Source: Halovulum sp039190275 (GTDB lineage: Bacteria > Pseudomonadota > Alphaproteobacteria > Rhodobacterales > Rhodobacteraceae). From it: 64,000 nt of DNA. This document shows, in pieces, positions 1-7,547 of this stretch (its first letter is position 1; each line of letters opens with the position of its first letter). The stretch is taken from assembly GCA_039190275.1 (NCBI GenBank), contig JBCCYF010000005.1:1-64000 (forward strand), given 5' to 3'. Below the pieces are notes generated by a model. It did no database searches, was not told the origin of the DNA, and worked only from the letters and a program-made list of their open reading frames with translations. Made by a program: the position numbers and the translations under genes.

Positions 1-1
1 G

Positions 2-865
2 AACGTACTGATTTCGGGTGAGAACGGAACCGGCAAGGCCTTGCTTGCCAATGAAATCCACAAGACCAGCTTGCGCGCGCGCCGCTCTCTTATCCATTTC
101 AGTTGCGGCTCTGTCGGGCCGGAAGAGGTTGAGGCCGAGCTCTTTGGCCAGGTGCGGGGCGGCTCAAAGCGCGACAAGCCCGGCAAGCTGGAACTGGCTC
201 ATAACGGCACTCTCTTTCTCGACGATGTGGAAGAGCTGCCAGCCGACATCCAGGGCAAACTGCTGCACGCGCTTCAAAACAGCAAGGTGACGCGCTTGGG
301 AGACACTCGGGAAAAGCCGCTCGACATCCGTGTGATCACCGCCACCACTGTTGCGCAAAACCGGCCTCTAGCGGCAGAGCGGCTGCGGGAAACGCTCTAT
401 ATGTTCCTGAACGTGTTTCCGATGACGTGCCTGCCTCTGCGCGAGCGACCTGAAGACATTCCGCTCTTGGCTGCCCATCTCCTTCAGGTCGCCTGCCGGA
501 AGCTCAACCGGCAAGTGCCGACGATCACGGAGCGCGTTGTGCTGGAATTGCAGGGCTATCGCTGGCCGGGCAATGTGCGCGAGCTGCAAAATGTCATTGA
601 GCGTGCTGCGATTGTCTCGCGGGGCAGCAAATTGACGGTCGAACTGGGGGCTGCCGGATCGGATATGGGTGGCGCGCATGATGACATTAAGACCGAGTCG
701 CAAATTCAAAGTGAAATTCGGGCAAACCTGGTGTCTGCCCTGAGGGCAACAAAAGGGAAAGTGTCGGGCCCTAACGGCGCGGCGTCTTTGCTGGAGATGC
801 GTCCAACTACTGTCTACTCGCGCATAAAAGCGTTCGACATTTCGAGTGCGGAATGGGAGCGGTGA
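2..865 (+). CDS. NtrC-type AAA+ transcriptional regulator, 5' partial, lacking GAFTGA
   Basis: The reading frame is open from base 2, so the N-terminal sensory domain lies outside the window and 287 residues are visible. They form a bacterial enhancer-binding protein AAA+ domain: Walker A GENGTGK at the very start, then ELFG, then NGTLFLDD (Walker B), an arginine region (ERLRETLYMFLNVFP) and LPLRERPEDIPLL with the PGNVRELQN sensor II. The last 45 residues are a Fis-like helix-turn-helix. Two key positions are abnormal. The GAFTGA loop that contacts sigma-54 is absent: ELFGQVRGG runs directly into SKRDKPGKLELA, about four residues shorter than usual. Walker B ends in DD rather than DE. Family identity is clear; activation of sigma-54 promoters is unlikely, and a sigma-70 or repressor role (as in TyrR, HupR or Rhodobacter NtrC) is inferred. 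Confidence 0.85.
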   Translation, partial: NVLISGENGTGKALLANEIHKTSLRARRSLIHFSCGSVGPEEVEAELFGQVRGGSKRDKPGKLELAHNGTLFLDDVEELPADIQGKLLHALQNSKVTRLGDTREKPLDIRVITATTVAQNRPLAAERLRETLYMFLNVFPMTCLPLRERPEDIPLLAAHLLQVACRKLNRQVPTITERVVLELQGYRWPGNVRELQNVIERAAIVSRGSKLTVELGAAGSDMGGAHDDIKTESQIQSEIRANLVSALRATKGKVSGPNGAASLLEMRPTTVYSRIKAFDISSAEWER

Positions 866-884
866 CCGGCCGTCTACCGGACCA

Positions 885-1075
885 CCCATGGGGGCACGCC
901 ACAATCACACGCCAGCCCTCCTCAGTGCGCTCGAAACCATGTTCGTAGGTTCCCCAAACTTCCCAAAGCACTTCGCCGCTGTTCTCAGGAAGCGCGCCTG
1001 CCTCCACTCGCTTCCATGCGTATCCGTAGCTCAGAATTAGCTCAGTTCGCCGCAGCCTACACTTCCATCTTCAGT
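885..1075 (-). pseudogene. Remnant of an NTF2/SnoaL-like protein in an otherwise gene-free gap
   Basis: The stretch 866-1368 holds no intact gene. On the minus strand between about 1040 and 885 one frame reads SYGYAWKRVEAGALPENSG followed by EVLWEVWGTYEHGFERTEEG and WRVI, which resembles the C-terminal sheet of nuclear-transport-factor-2/SnoaL-like proteins. Just upstream the coding-like signal changes frame (LTEDGSVGCGELS, then a stop), and no start or N-terminal half is visible. The frame then runs antisense into the end of the regulator gene. I read it as a decayed, frameshifted fragment. From 1076 to 1368 I see nothing recognisable. Confidence 0.3.
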
Positions 1076-1368
1076 CAGCCGTTTAGCAACGCAGTCTTTC
1101 AAGCCGGCACCACTTCAGGACCATCCGCGCCGCTGTCCTAGCTGAGTGGTGTGGTCTTTGCGCAATCCGACAAAGCCGAAAATCGCCAAAACAGAGACCG
1201 GCTTGAATTCGTCTGACTGCACCGTCACCAGCCCCCAGGACTGTTCTCGTCTTTTCTAGTGCCGCGCCAAGCCTCCGGAGCGGGTCCACTGTCTGCACTA
1301 CTTCCCGCTTTCGCATCGCCTGGCGGACGGTTTAGGGCAGCCGCGGACCTTGCAAATCCTGACATCCT

Positions 1369-2142
1369 TTACGCTGGCAAAAGGAAAACATCCCCGGTGC
1401 GTGGATGGTGCTGCACTAACATTTCGACACCGTAGACGGTCGCGATCCGATCTGAAGTCAAGACATCCGCGGGTGCCCCGATTGCGACCATGCGGCCTTG
1501 GTCCATCAGGCAGATACGGTCGCAGTATCGGGCCGCTAGATTCAAGTCATGCAGCGCCGCAATGACTGTGATCCGCAGTTCAGTAATGAACTCCAAAAGC
1601 GACACCTGGTATCGGATGTCCAGGTGATTGGTCGGCTCATCCAAAACGAGGATCGAAGGCTGTTGCACCAGTGCCCGCGCCAGAAGCGCACGTTGTCTCT
1701 CTCCCCCCGACAGCGTGCGGAAAGCGCGGTCCTGTAACGGTTCGAGCCGCTGAATGTTTAACGCCGCGTCGACAAGTGCGCGATCATGGATTGTGTCCGG
1801 CTCGAAGAGCGCCTTGTGCGGCGAGCGGCCCATGACGACCACATCGCGCACCGTCAATGGAAAATCCGCGGGCATATCCTGCAACACCGCCGCGACGTTG
1901 CGGGCTAACCACGCGGCCCCTTGCGTTTGCACGTCTTTACCATTGACCCAGACCGTGCCGGTTGCCGGCTTCGTCATGCCATAAACTGTGCGCAGGAGGG
2001 TTGATTTCCCCGCGCCATTGGGTCCGAGCAACCCTAACATCTCGCCCGGCGCGACCTCCAGGCTGATCCTGTCGACCAGCCGTTTGCCTGCGGCATCGAC
2101 ACTGACCCCGTCAAGCGACAGATGGCCCGGCAATGTCGTCAT
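1369..2142 (-). CDS. btuD: Cobalamin/iron-chelate type ABC transporter ATP-binding protein (BtuD/FecE family)
   Basis: This 257-residue ATPase energises the adjacent permease from the cytoplasm. Walker A GPNGAGKST is at about 40-48, the signature LSGGERQ at 144-150, Walker B ILVLDEPTNHLD at 164-175 and the H-loop histidine near 198; length and order are typical of the FecE/BtuD family. Its start overlaps the permease stop by four bases (ATGA), so the two are translationally coupled. It is the last gene of a minus-strand operon reading riboswitch, DUF1636, binding protein, permease, ATPase. The family alone cannot separate cobalamin from siderophore or haem; the upstream B12 riboswitch makes a corrinoid substrate the best inference. 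Confidence 0.88.
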   Translation of the reverse strand: MTTLPGHLSLDGVSVDAAGKRLVDRISLEVAPGEMLGLLGPNGAGKSTLLRTVYGMTKPATGTVWVNGKDVQTQGAAWLARNVAAVLQDMPADFPLTVRDVVVMGRSPHKALFEPDTIHDRALVDAALNIQRLEPLQDRAFRTLSGGERQRALLARALVQQPSILVLDEPTNHLDIRYQVSLLEFITELRITVIAALHDLNLAARYCDRICLMDQGRMVAIGAPADVLTSDRIATVYGVEMLVQHHPRTGDVFLLPA

Positions 2143-3317
2143 CGGTTCACCCCAAGGCTCCGGGCGTCCCGGCGCAAAAGCCAGATGAAGAACGGTCCTC
2201 CGACCAAGGCCGTCACAATTCCAACGGGCAATTCAAGAGGTGCAATGATGGAACGGGCCACCAAGTCTGCCCCAATCGTGAAGCTCGCCCCCAACAGCGC
2301 TACAGCCGGCAGCGCCTTGCGGTGGTCAGCGCCGACCAACAGCCGCACGATATGGGGCATTATAAGGCCCACGAACCCGATAACGCCCGAGACGGCCACG
2401 GTGATGCCCGTCAACCCGGCGGTAAGTATGAACATCGCGCGGCGAAACTGCTCCACATTGAGGCCAAGCGCAACCGCGCTTTCGTCACCCGCCATCAGCA
2501 GGTTCAGCCGCCGCGCTTGTACCAACATGATCGCAATACCCAGGACTAATGCCGCGATGGGGATCGGCAAAAGGCTCCATTGTGCCCCGCCAAATCCACC
2601 CAAGGTCCAGAACAGGACACGTGCTGCTAGTTGTGGATCGGGGGAGGTTAGAACCAAAAGACTGGTCAAAGCGGACAAAACCGCACTGACCGCGATACCC
2701 GCCAGAACCAGTCGCGTAGCTGTCATCTGCCCGCCTGACCGCGCGATCCAGAAGACAATGGTCAGAGCGATCAAGCCACCGACAAAGGCCGCGATATGCA
2801 GGGTGAACGCACCCAACGTAATGAGGCCGAAGCGCATCACGATGACTGCACCGGTGGCAGCGCCTGAAGAGACGCCCAAGATCGACGGCCCGGCCAATGG
2901 GTTACGAACGATGGCCTGTATCACCATGCCCGCAACACCCAAACTGGCCCCTACCACTGCAGCGAGTATCACGCGCGGGATGCGGGTTTGAACTATGATG
3001 ATTTCATAGGCCTCGCGCCAGGTCGGCTCGAACAACAGTCCACCTGAGAGCCAGTGCAACAGGATCGCCGCCGCTGTGCCCGCCGGGATGGTGACCGACC
3101 CGATCATCACGCCCAAGAGCGCGGCGACCCCAATGAGGGTAATCATGCCAAGCACAACGAGGCGGTAACGGAGGTTAGACGCGGACGACACAGGCGTTAA
3201 GGCTAAAGGCGCAGCGGCTTGCGCGCCTTTAGCCGGGTTCGGCGTCCGCAAGGTGTCGAGCAAGGCGGCCCGGTCAGCCGCGCCGCCTCGTTCGGAAGGT
3301 TGGGAGACCTCTGTCAC
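2139..3317 (-). CDS. btuC: FecCD/BtuC-family ABC transporter permease
   Basis: A 392-residue polytopic membrane protein of the FecCD family, expected to form a homodimeric channel in the inner membrane. Family hallmarks include RNPLAGPSILGVSSGAATGA, GDESAVALGLNVEQ (the ATPase-coupling loop) and FVGLIMPHIVRLLVG, with many hydrophobic helices between. The GTG start at 3317 gives about 50 polar residues before the first helix, longer than usual, and the ribosome-binding site there is weak, so an internal start is possible. It lies 17 bp after the binding-protein gene and overlaps the ATPase start. Substrate is inferred to be cobalamin from the riboswitch. Confidence 0.85.
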   Translation of the reverse strand: MTEVSQPSERGGAADRAALLDTLRTPNPAKGAQAAAPLALTPVSSASNLRYRLVVLGMITLIGVAALLGVMIGSVTIPAGTAAAILLHWLSGGLLFEPTWREAYEIIIVQTRIPRVILAAVVGASLGVAGMVIQAIVRNPLAGPSILGVSSGAATGAVIVMRFGLITLGAFTLHIAAFVGGLIALTIVFWIARSGGQMTATRLVLAGIAVSAVLSALTSLLVLTSPDPQLAARVLFWTLGGFGGAQWSLLPIPIAALVLGIAIMLVQARRLNLLMAGDESAVALGLNVEQFRRAMFILTAGLTGITVAVSGVIGFVGLIMPHIVRLLVGADHRKALPAVALLGASFTIGADLVARSIIAPLELPVGIVTALVGGPFFIWLLRRDARSLGVNR

Positions 3318-3334
3318 GCATCCAAGCCCAAGGG

Positions 3335-4306
3335 TTACTCGAACGCTTCGGGGTGGAACGCGCGGGCCAAAAGCTCTAGCGCGTCGACCGAACTGGGGCC
3401 CGGCTGACCGATCACCGACACGATCAGGGTGTAGGCATCGTTTTCGACGGCCGGGACGCCCGCGATGATCGGGTTCGCCTCAAGCGTGGCTATTCGCGCT
3501 TGGCCCAGGCTCACCTCCGGGTTTTCTACCACCTGGCCGCTGGAGGTGCCGGAATAGAACACCACGATATGTTCGGGCGCATCGGCAACCAATTGCTCCC
3601 AGGACGTGCTGCCATAGCGGTTTTCCACATCGCCCAGGATGTTGTCACCACCGGCCAGTTCGACCACGTGGTGCAGCATCGTGTGGCCCAAGACGGCACG
3701 GGGCGTGTCCTCACCCCCGTTGTAAATGAAAACCGGGATCGGCTCGACGCCTGCCAGTGCCTCGGTCACGGCGCCGATGCGGGCTTCCATATCGGCGATC
3801 AGCGCCTCGCCCCGCTCCGGCACGCCGAAGATGCCGGCGACCGACCGGATTTCCTCGTAAAGCTCGGCGAAGCCGAACCGGCCCAGGTTGCAGCCTTCGG
3901 TGTTGAGCCGGGTCGGGATGCCGAGGTCTTGCAGCATCGGGCGTGGATTGCGGCTGTCGGAGAACCCGTCGGGGTAACCTGCATAGACAAAATCTGTCTC
4001 CGCATCGATCAGCTGCTCGGTCGTGGCGACCAGCGGCGACAGGATCTGGATGCTGTTGTAGGCCTCTTCATACTGGGGGCTGATTTGCATGTTAGCCATG
4101 TAGGAAGTGCCGACCATGTGATCTTCCAGGCCCAACGCCAGCATCAGTTCGGTGGCGTTGTTCGAAAGCGTCACCGCGCTCTGTGGCGGAGCGTCATAGG
4201 TGAAGGTGAAGCCGCAGTTCTCGTCCACATATGGAAAGCCCGCATCCTGCGCGTGTGCTGCAAGCGGCAAAAGCGCAACCAAGGCAACGATACTGAAGTG
4301 TTTCAT
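3335..4306 (-). CDS. btuF: Periplasmic binding protein of the BtuF/FecB type
   Basis: 323 residues beginning with a clear Sec signal peptide (MKHFSIVALVALLPLAAHA, cut before QD), so the mature protein is periplasmic. It has the two-lobed, helix-linked metal-chelate binding-protein pattern: SNNATELMLALGLEDHMVGTS in lobe one, ETDFVYAGYPDGFSD, and a C-terminal segment around GQPGPSSVDALELLARAFHPE. It would capture the substrate and dock on the permease encoded 17 bp downstream. The gene begins 11 bp after the DUF1636 gene in the riboswitch-controlled operon. Cobalamin or another corrinoid is the likely ligand; a ferric chelate cannot be excluded from the protein alone. Confidence 0.83.
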   Translation of the reverse strand: MKHFSIVALVALLPLAAHAQDAGFPYVDENCGFTFTYDAPPQSAVTLSNNATELMLALGLEDHMVGTSYMANMQISPQYEEAYNSIQILSPLVATTEQLIDAETDFVYAGYPDGFSDSRNPRPMLQDLGIPTRLNTEGCNLGRFGFAELYEEIRSVAGIFGVPERGEALIADMEARIGAVTEALAGVEPIPVFIYNGGEDTPRAVLGHTMLHHVVELAGGDNILGDVENRYGSTSWEQLVADAPEHIVVFYSGTSSGQVVENPEVSLGQARIATLEANPIIAGVPAVENDAYTLIVSVIGQPGPSSVDALELLARAFHPEAFE

Positions 4307-4317
4307 CCGATGGATCC

Positions 4318-4752
4318 TTATACTGGTTTAGATGACAGGGAAAAGGTTGGGTCGAGCAACTCATCTGCGTAACCCAAGGGCGGGATGCGTCCGAGAATGC
4401 CAGACCGAAGACATGCGGGCCGGTCGGCGCGTGGTATCAGGCCATCAGCGCTCTGCGCATGTTGCCCGGCGAGACGCAGGATGGCCTCGACATCGGTTTC
4501 CGGGGCCAGATCCCCGAACAGCAAAGTGAACTTGGCGGGCGCGGACAGAGCCACGGCACAGGGGCGCTTGCACTGGCTCATGCAGCGGATGCCGCGCACG
4601 GTGAGGCCGGGCAGCGTCGCTTGCATGCCTTTAGACTGTGCGACTACCGCAGATGCCAGCAGATATCCGGGCCGCTCCGTCTCAGCGCCAGGGAAATCCG
4701 CTGCGCGGCATCGTGTGCAAACCGACACGCAAACGTCGTTCGGGCTGGTCAT
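4318..4752 (-). CDS. DUF1636 (COG5469) cysteine-rich predicted metal-binding protein
   Basis: 144 residues with a thioredoxin-like ferredoxin cysteine pattern: C8-x3-C12-x2-C15 at the N-terminus and C57-x3-C61-x3-C65 (RGIRCMSQCKRPC) in the middle. DUF1636 proteins are cytoplasmic, of unproven function, and are recurrent members of alphaproteobacterial B12-riboswitch regulons. The ATG at 4752 is chosen because GAGGGG lies about 8 bases upstream and the motif-bearing region begins immediately; 20 further in-frame codons upstream look non-coding. It is the first gene after the cobalamin riboswitch and its ribosome-binding site sits inside a hairpin. A cobalt-corrinoid redox or chaperone role is only a guess from context. 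Confidence 0.8.
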   Translation of the reverse strand: MTSPNDVCVSVCTRCRAADFPGAETERPGYLLASAVVAQSKGMQATLPGLTVRGIRCMSQCKRPCAVALSAPAKFTLLFGDLAPETDVEAILRLAGQHAQSADGLIPRADRPACLRSGILGRIPPLGYADELLDPTFSLSSKPV

Positions 4753-4849
4753 GGCGGTGCGTCCCCTCACCACTTGCGGAGGGGCGCAAGACGCGCAAAG
4801 ACGCGCGGCCAATCAGGCCGGTCGATGGACGAAGATCGATCACTGTCAT
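4682..4849 (-). CDS. Possible leader ORF overlapping the DUF1636 start
   Basis: A 55-codon frame begins with ATG at 4849 behind AAAGGTGATG, a reasonable ribosome-binding site, just 3' of the riboswitch, and ends 24 codons inside the DUF1636 gene in another frame. The product (MTVIDLRPSTGLIGRASL...) is arginine-rich with no recognised domain. Ribosomes translating it would run through the hairpin hiding the DUF1636 ribosome-binding site, so it could serve as a coupling leader. It may equally be a chance frame. Confidence 0.25.
   Translation of the reverse strand: MTVIDLRPSTGLIGRASLRVLRPSASGEGTHRHDQPERRLRVGLHTMPRSGFPWR
4763..4784 (-). promoter_or_regulatory. Hairpin sequestering the DUF1636 ribosome-binding site
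   Basis: On the minus strand CCCCTC (4784-4779) pairs with GAGGGG (4768-4763) across a 10-base loop. GAGGGG is the only good Shine-Dalgarno for the ATG at 4752, so the hairpin would block translation of the first operon gene. It lies about 110 bases downstream of the riboswitch B12 box, consistent with translational control. Confidence 0.5.
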
Positions 4850-4884
4850 CACATCACCTTTCTGGGCACCCCGCCCAAGGTTAC

Positions 4885-5090
4885 ATTGGGTGATGGCAGG
4901 TCTCCTGACTTGCGGGTCCAGGCTTCTCGGCACCTTCCCAGGACGGTTTGACCCAAGTCCCAGTGGCATTTGGCCGATCGGCTCGCCGCTTACAGTTGCG
5001 GGGGCAGTCGCGGATTAAGCGTTTGGACAACGCAGTACCGTGTTCCCTTTTCATCCGACGCGTATGCGACGCGCGCCGGAACCATCAGGA
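4885..5090 (-). promoter_or_regulatory. Cobalamin (B12) riboswitch
   Basis: The minus strand contains the conserved cobalamin-aptamer elements in order: GGGAACACGGTA (near 5047-5036), GACTGCCCCCGCAACTGTAA followed by GCGGC (near 5000), CCACTGGG, a GGGAAGG element, and the B12 box AGTCAGGAGACCTGCC at 4910-4895. Spacing matches the family. It lies directly upstream of the DUF1636-btuFCD operon on the same strand and predicts that cobalamin excess lowers expression of uptake. The ends are approximate because the outer stem was not folded. Confidence 0.93.
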
Positions 5091-5170
5091 CGCGACGGTG
5101 ATTGCAAAGTCGGACCGAGTCAATATGCGAAAGCTCGGCCTAGATGGCGCAGCATCTTGGGATGTTCCGT

Positions 5171-5914
5171 TCACAGGTCGGCCGCAGGTACCGGCGCCCA
5201 GTCGATCAACGCCACGCGGCTCGGACCCGTCGCGCGCAGCACATCGTAATCGCGCCGACGATGAGGGATGCCAAGCTCGGCTAGCACATCGCACAAGGCA
5301 TCAGCTCTTTCGCGTTCCAGTGCTTCGCCGTTCCTTTCGACGATCAGTGGCGTCGCATGGGGATGCCCAACCGTTTGAACCAACGCCACACGATATCTCG
5401 CAGCGGCGTTCATTTTCTTTAGCGCAGCGCGAATGACACGCATTCGGTAGAACGCGTTAGCACCGAACACGAAGTCCGCGCGCATGTCGGGCGCGTCTTC
5501 CCATTTGAGCGCGATCTGTTCGACGATGTCTGGCCCATCCCACAGCTTCTGAAACTCTGCTCTCATCGCCGCGGAAGGCTCTACAATGCATATCTTCGCA
5601 AAGCCGCTCGCCAATCGCCGTGTGAACGCGCCGGGGCCAGCACCGATTTCGAGCAAGTCAGAACATGGCTTCATAAGGGTGTGAAGATCCGCAACCAAAT
5701 CCGCCGCGCAGGCCGCCAACGGGCTTCGTTCATCATATCCGATCGCATGTTCTTCCCAGAAGGCTTCTTCGGCTGCGTCATCAGTCGCACGGGCGGGATC
5801 GGTGCGGGTTTGATCATGCGATGCCTCCCAATAGGCGGCGGCAGAATTTAGTCCTAGCTGCGCGTAGAGGTTTTGTGTTGGAACAGAGATGGTCCGCGCC
5901 TTTTTTGTTGGCCG
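5171..5914 (-). pseudogene. Class I SAM-dependent methyltransferase without a usable start codon
   Basis: The frame encodes a class I methyltransferase: CSDLLEIGAGPGAFTRRLA is the SAM-binding motif I, with an acidic residue (IVEPSAAM) at motif II and ADFVFGANAFYRM later. The protein-like sequence continues upstream of the first possible TTG (5719) through residues such as AFWEEHAIGYDERSPLAACA and NLYAQLGLNSAAAYWEA back to a stop at 5917-5915, yet these 65 codons contain no ATG, GTG or TTG. A run of six A bases near 5902 could mark a frameshift. So the gene looks 5'-truncated or frameshifted, although initiation at TTG 5719 giving 182 residues is possible. It lies upstream of the riboswitch on the same strand; substrate unknown. 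Confidence 0.55.
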
Positions 5915-5917
5915 TTA

Positions 5918-6328
5918 TCGTCGAGTGCCTTATCGAAATAAGCGGCCTCGGCAATATGCGCTAGTTGGCCTTCGATGTGTTGAGAGCACCTTTTGCGTGA
6001 TCGCACGCTTGTTTCAAGGTTAAATCCGTACTCTTAGCAAGCGCCCTTTATCGTCTTCGCCTGTTCCCGGAGTTAGTAATTGGGAAGCGAGCCTACGCTT
6101 GTCTCCCATGCTTTTTCGCCGAGGGCGCAAAGTAGACCTTGCGGCTCGAAAAACGAACGTCAGCCCCGCCCCCTTGACCGTTTTTGAGCATTCTAAAAAT
6201 TCGCGGTCGCGGCGAATGTCGGCTTTGCGGGCTGCGGCCGCAGAATCTCATTTAGTGATCGAACGGCAGGAATGGGCCGCACAGGTTGGGTGACCGGGTT
6301 TGCAACCCCGGCCACCCAGCTCCTGAAA
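5918..6328 (-). other. Gap with fragmentary coding signal, probable decayed DNA
   Basis: No intact gene. On the minus strand short protein-like frames are stitched together by stops and shifts, for example HIEGQLAHIAEAAYFDKALD near 5980-5920 and MGDKRRLASQLLTPGTGEDD near 6109-6050. Next to AlpA there are two hairpins on the plus strand: TGGGTGACCGGGTT paired with AACCCCGGCCACCCA (about 6286-6317) and CTCCTGAAATCAGGAG (about 6320-6335), the second covering the alpA stop. I cannot identify a parent gene. Confidence 0.3.
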
Positions 6329-6526
6329 TCAGGAGTGTCGGGTTAGGTCTTCTCGCTGCGCCAAGCGCACTTCGAGCCAATCCAGCACTTCACGTTCAAC
6401 CCAGCCCACCCGGTTCGGGCCCAGCAGTACCCGCTTGGGGAATTGGCCTACCTTCTCCAGCCGAGCTATGTGTTGGGGTGAGTACAGAACAAGCTCCTTC
6501 ACCTGACGTTTTGATAGTATCCGCAT
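6329..6526 (-). CDS. AlpA-family phage/island DNA-binding regulator
   Basis: A 65-residue protein with the AlpA winged helix-turn-helix pattern: MRILSKRQVKELVLYSPQHI (helix-turn-helix), ARLEKVGQFPKRVLLGPNRV, then GWVEREVLDWLEVRL. ATG 6526 is chosen because GGAG lies 8 bases upstream. Such proteins switch on excision or integrase genes of prophages and integrative elements. Here it stands alone, about 190 bp beyond the 3' end of tRNA-Met, with no integrase, capsid or transfer gene nearby. I take it as the surviving gene of a decayed tRNA-integrated element. Confidence 0.75.
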   Translation of the reverse strand: MRILSKRQVKELVLYSPQHIARLEKVGQFPKRVLLGPNRVGWVEREVLDWLEVRLAQREDLTRHS

Positions 6527-6720
6527 CACGATGTCTCCATGATTGGAGAGCAACGCGATGCCCTCAGGTTTCGACAAACCCCCGAGGTTCGATAACGCTG
6601 GCAGGCATTCGGATGGCGAGCGACAAGAACTTCCGCACTGACTCGCGCCAATAAAAGAGCCTATAGAGAGCCTAAGAGCTTGTCGCTCAGTCCAAACTTC
6701 ACCTAACTTATTGATTTTAT

Positions 6721-6797
6721 TGGTAGCGGAGGAGGGACTTGAACCCCCGACACGCGGATTATGATTCCGCTGCTCTAACCACCTGAGCTACTCCGCC
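6721..6797 (-). tRNA. tRNA-Met(CAT), elongator type or Ile2
   Basis: A 77-nt cloverleaf read on the minus strand: acceptor GGCGGAG/CTCCGCT, D-arm AGCTCAGGTGGTTAGAGC, anticodon stem GCGGA with loop ATCATAA and anticodon CAT, T-arm GGGGGTTCAAGTCCCTC, and encoded CCA. The loop fits both elongator Met and lysidine-modified Ile2; initiator features (three G-C pairs in the anticodon stem) are absent. Confidence 0.93.
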
Positions 6798-6809
6798 AGA
6801 CCGACACGG

Positions 6810-6838
6810 TGTCTAGGCATTCCGCTCAGGACCGTCAA
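6810..6838 (-). promoter_or_regulatory. Sigma-70 promoter of tRNA-Met
   Basis: On the minus strand TTGACG (6838-6833), a 17-base spacer and TAGACA (6815-6810) lie just upstream of the tRNA 5' end, a good housekeeping promoter match. Confidence 0.6.
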
Positions 6839-7211
6839 GCGGTTTGAGGTCCTTGCGGACATGGCGCGCCGTTCGGATGCATTCCGGTCGCCAATGGATG
6901 CTGCTCATCGGTGTGCACGCGGGATGCCCGGCAACGTCGTCACAAACGTGGGATAGGGCAGTCCGGTCGCGCAGCCGGGCGTTTGCAAGGCGCGGGCGGT
7001 GTGCAATGGCACCGGGTTGATCCGGGCAAGCGCAGGCGGACCACTGTCTTTGGCTCCGCCAACCCTGGTCCGCATTAGAAACGGCCGAATAAGGAAATGT
7101 TCGACCGGCGGAACGACGCCACCGAGGTTAATCGCTGTTTGTCTTTGTCAGAACACCGAAAGGCGCCCCGTGTGTCGACGTCCGTCTCGGTCAGTGGGGG
7201 TGCGTTCCTGC
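6839..7211. other. Intergenic region between the two tRNA genes, nothing recognised
   Basis: No coding frame with a ribosome-binding site, no repeat and no RNA fold was identified here. Confidence 0.4.
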
Positions 7212-7240
7212 TTGACCCCCCAACCCCAATGAAATATCCC
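7212..7240 (+). promoter_or_regulatory. Probable promoter of tRNA-Gly
   Basis: TTGACC at 7212-7217 is followed after 17 bases by TATCCC at 7235-7240, 12 bases before the tRNA 5' end. Confidence 0.45.
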
Positions 7241-7252
7241 CACCATCGCTGA

Positions 7253-7327
<75 letters not shown>

Positions 7328-7547
7328 CCGTTAAAGACCTATGCTGGCGCAGGTTTAATGTGCCGGGGTCCTTACAGTTGGTTTCCCGGTCTACGGCGGT
7401 TACGAGGTGGAGCCGACGTAGGTGTCCTGAGGGTGATCGGCTGTCCGGGCGACGCGTGCGCGATAGGTCGCCGCTTTCATCAGCCCTTGAATCCTGGTCG
7501 GCACTCGTCAATGTAGGGGTCCACCCATCGCTCCGCCTGAGGTTTCC

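Noticed and set aside
2122..2991. 289-codon plus-strand frame opposite the btuC permease
   Set aside because: Shadow of a hydrophobic membrane-protein gene; composition is Thr/Pro/Ala-rich with no domain.
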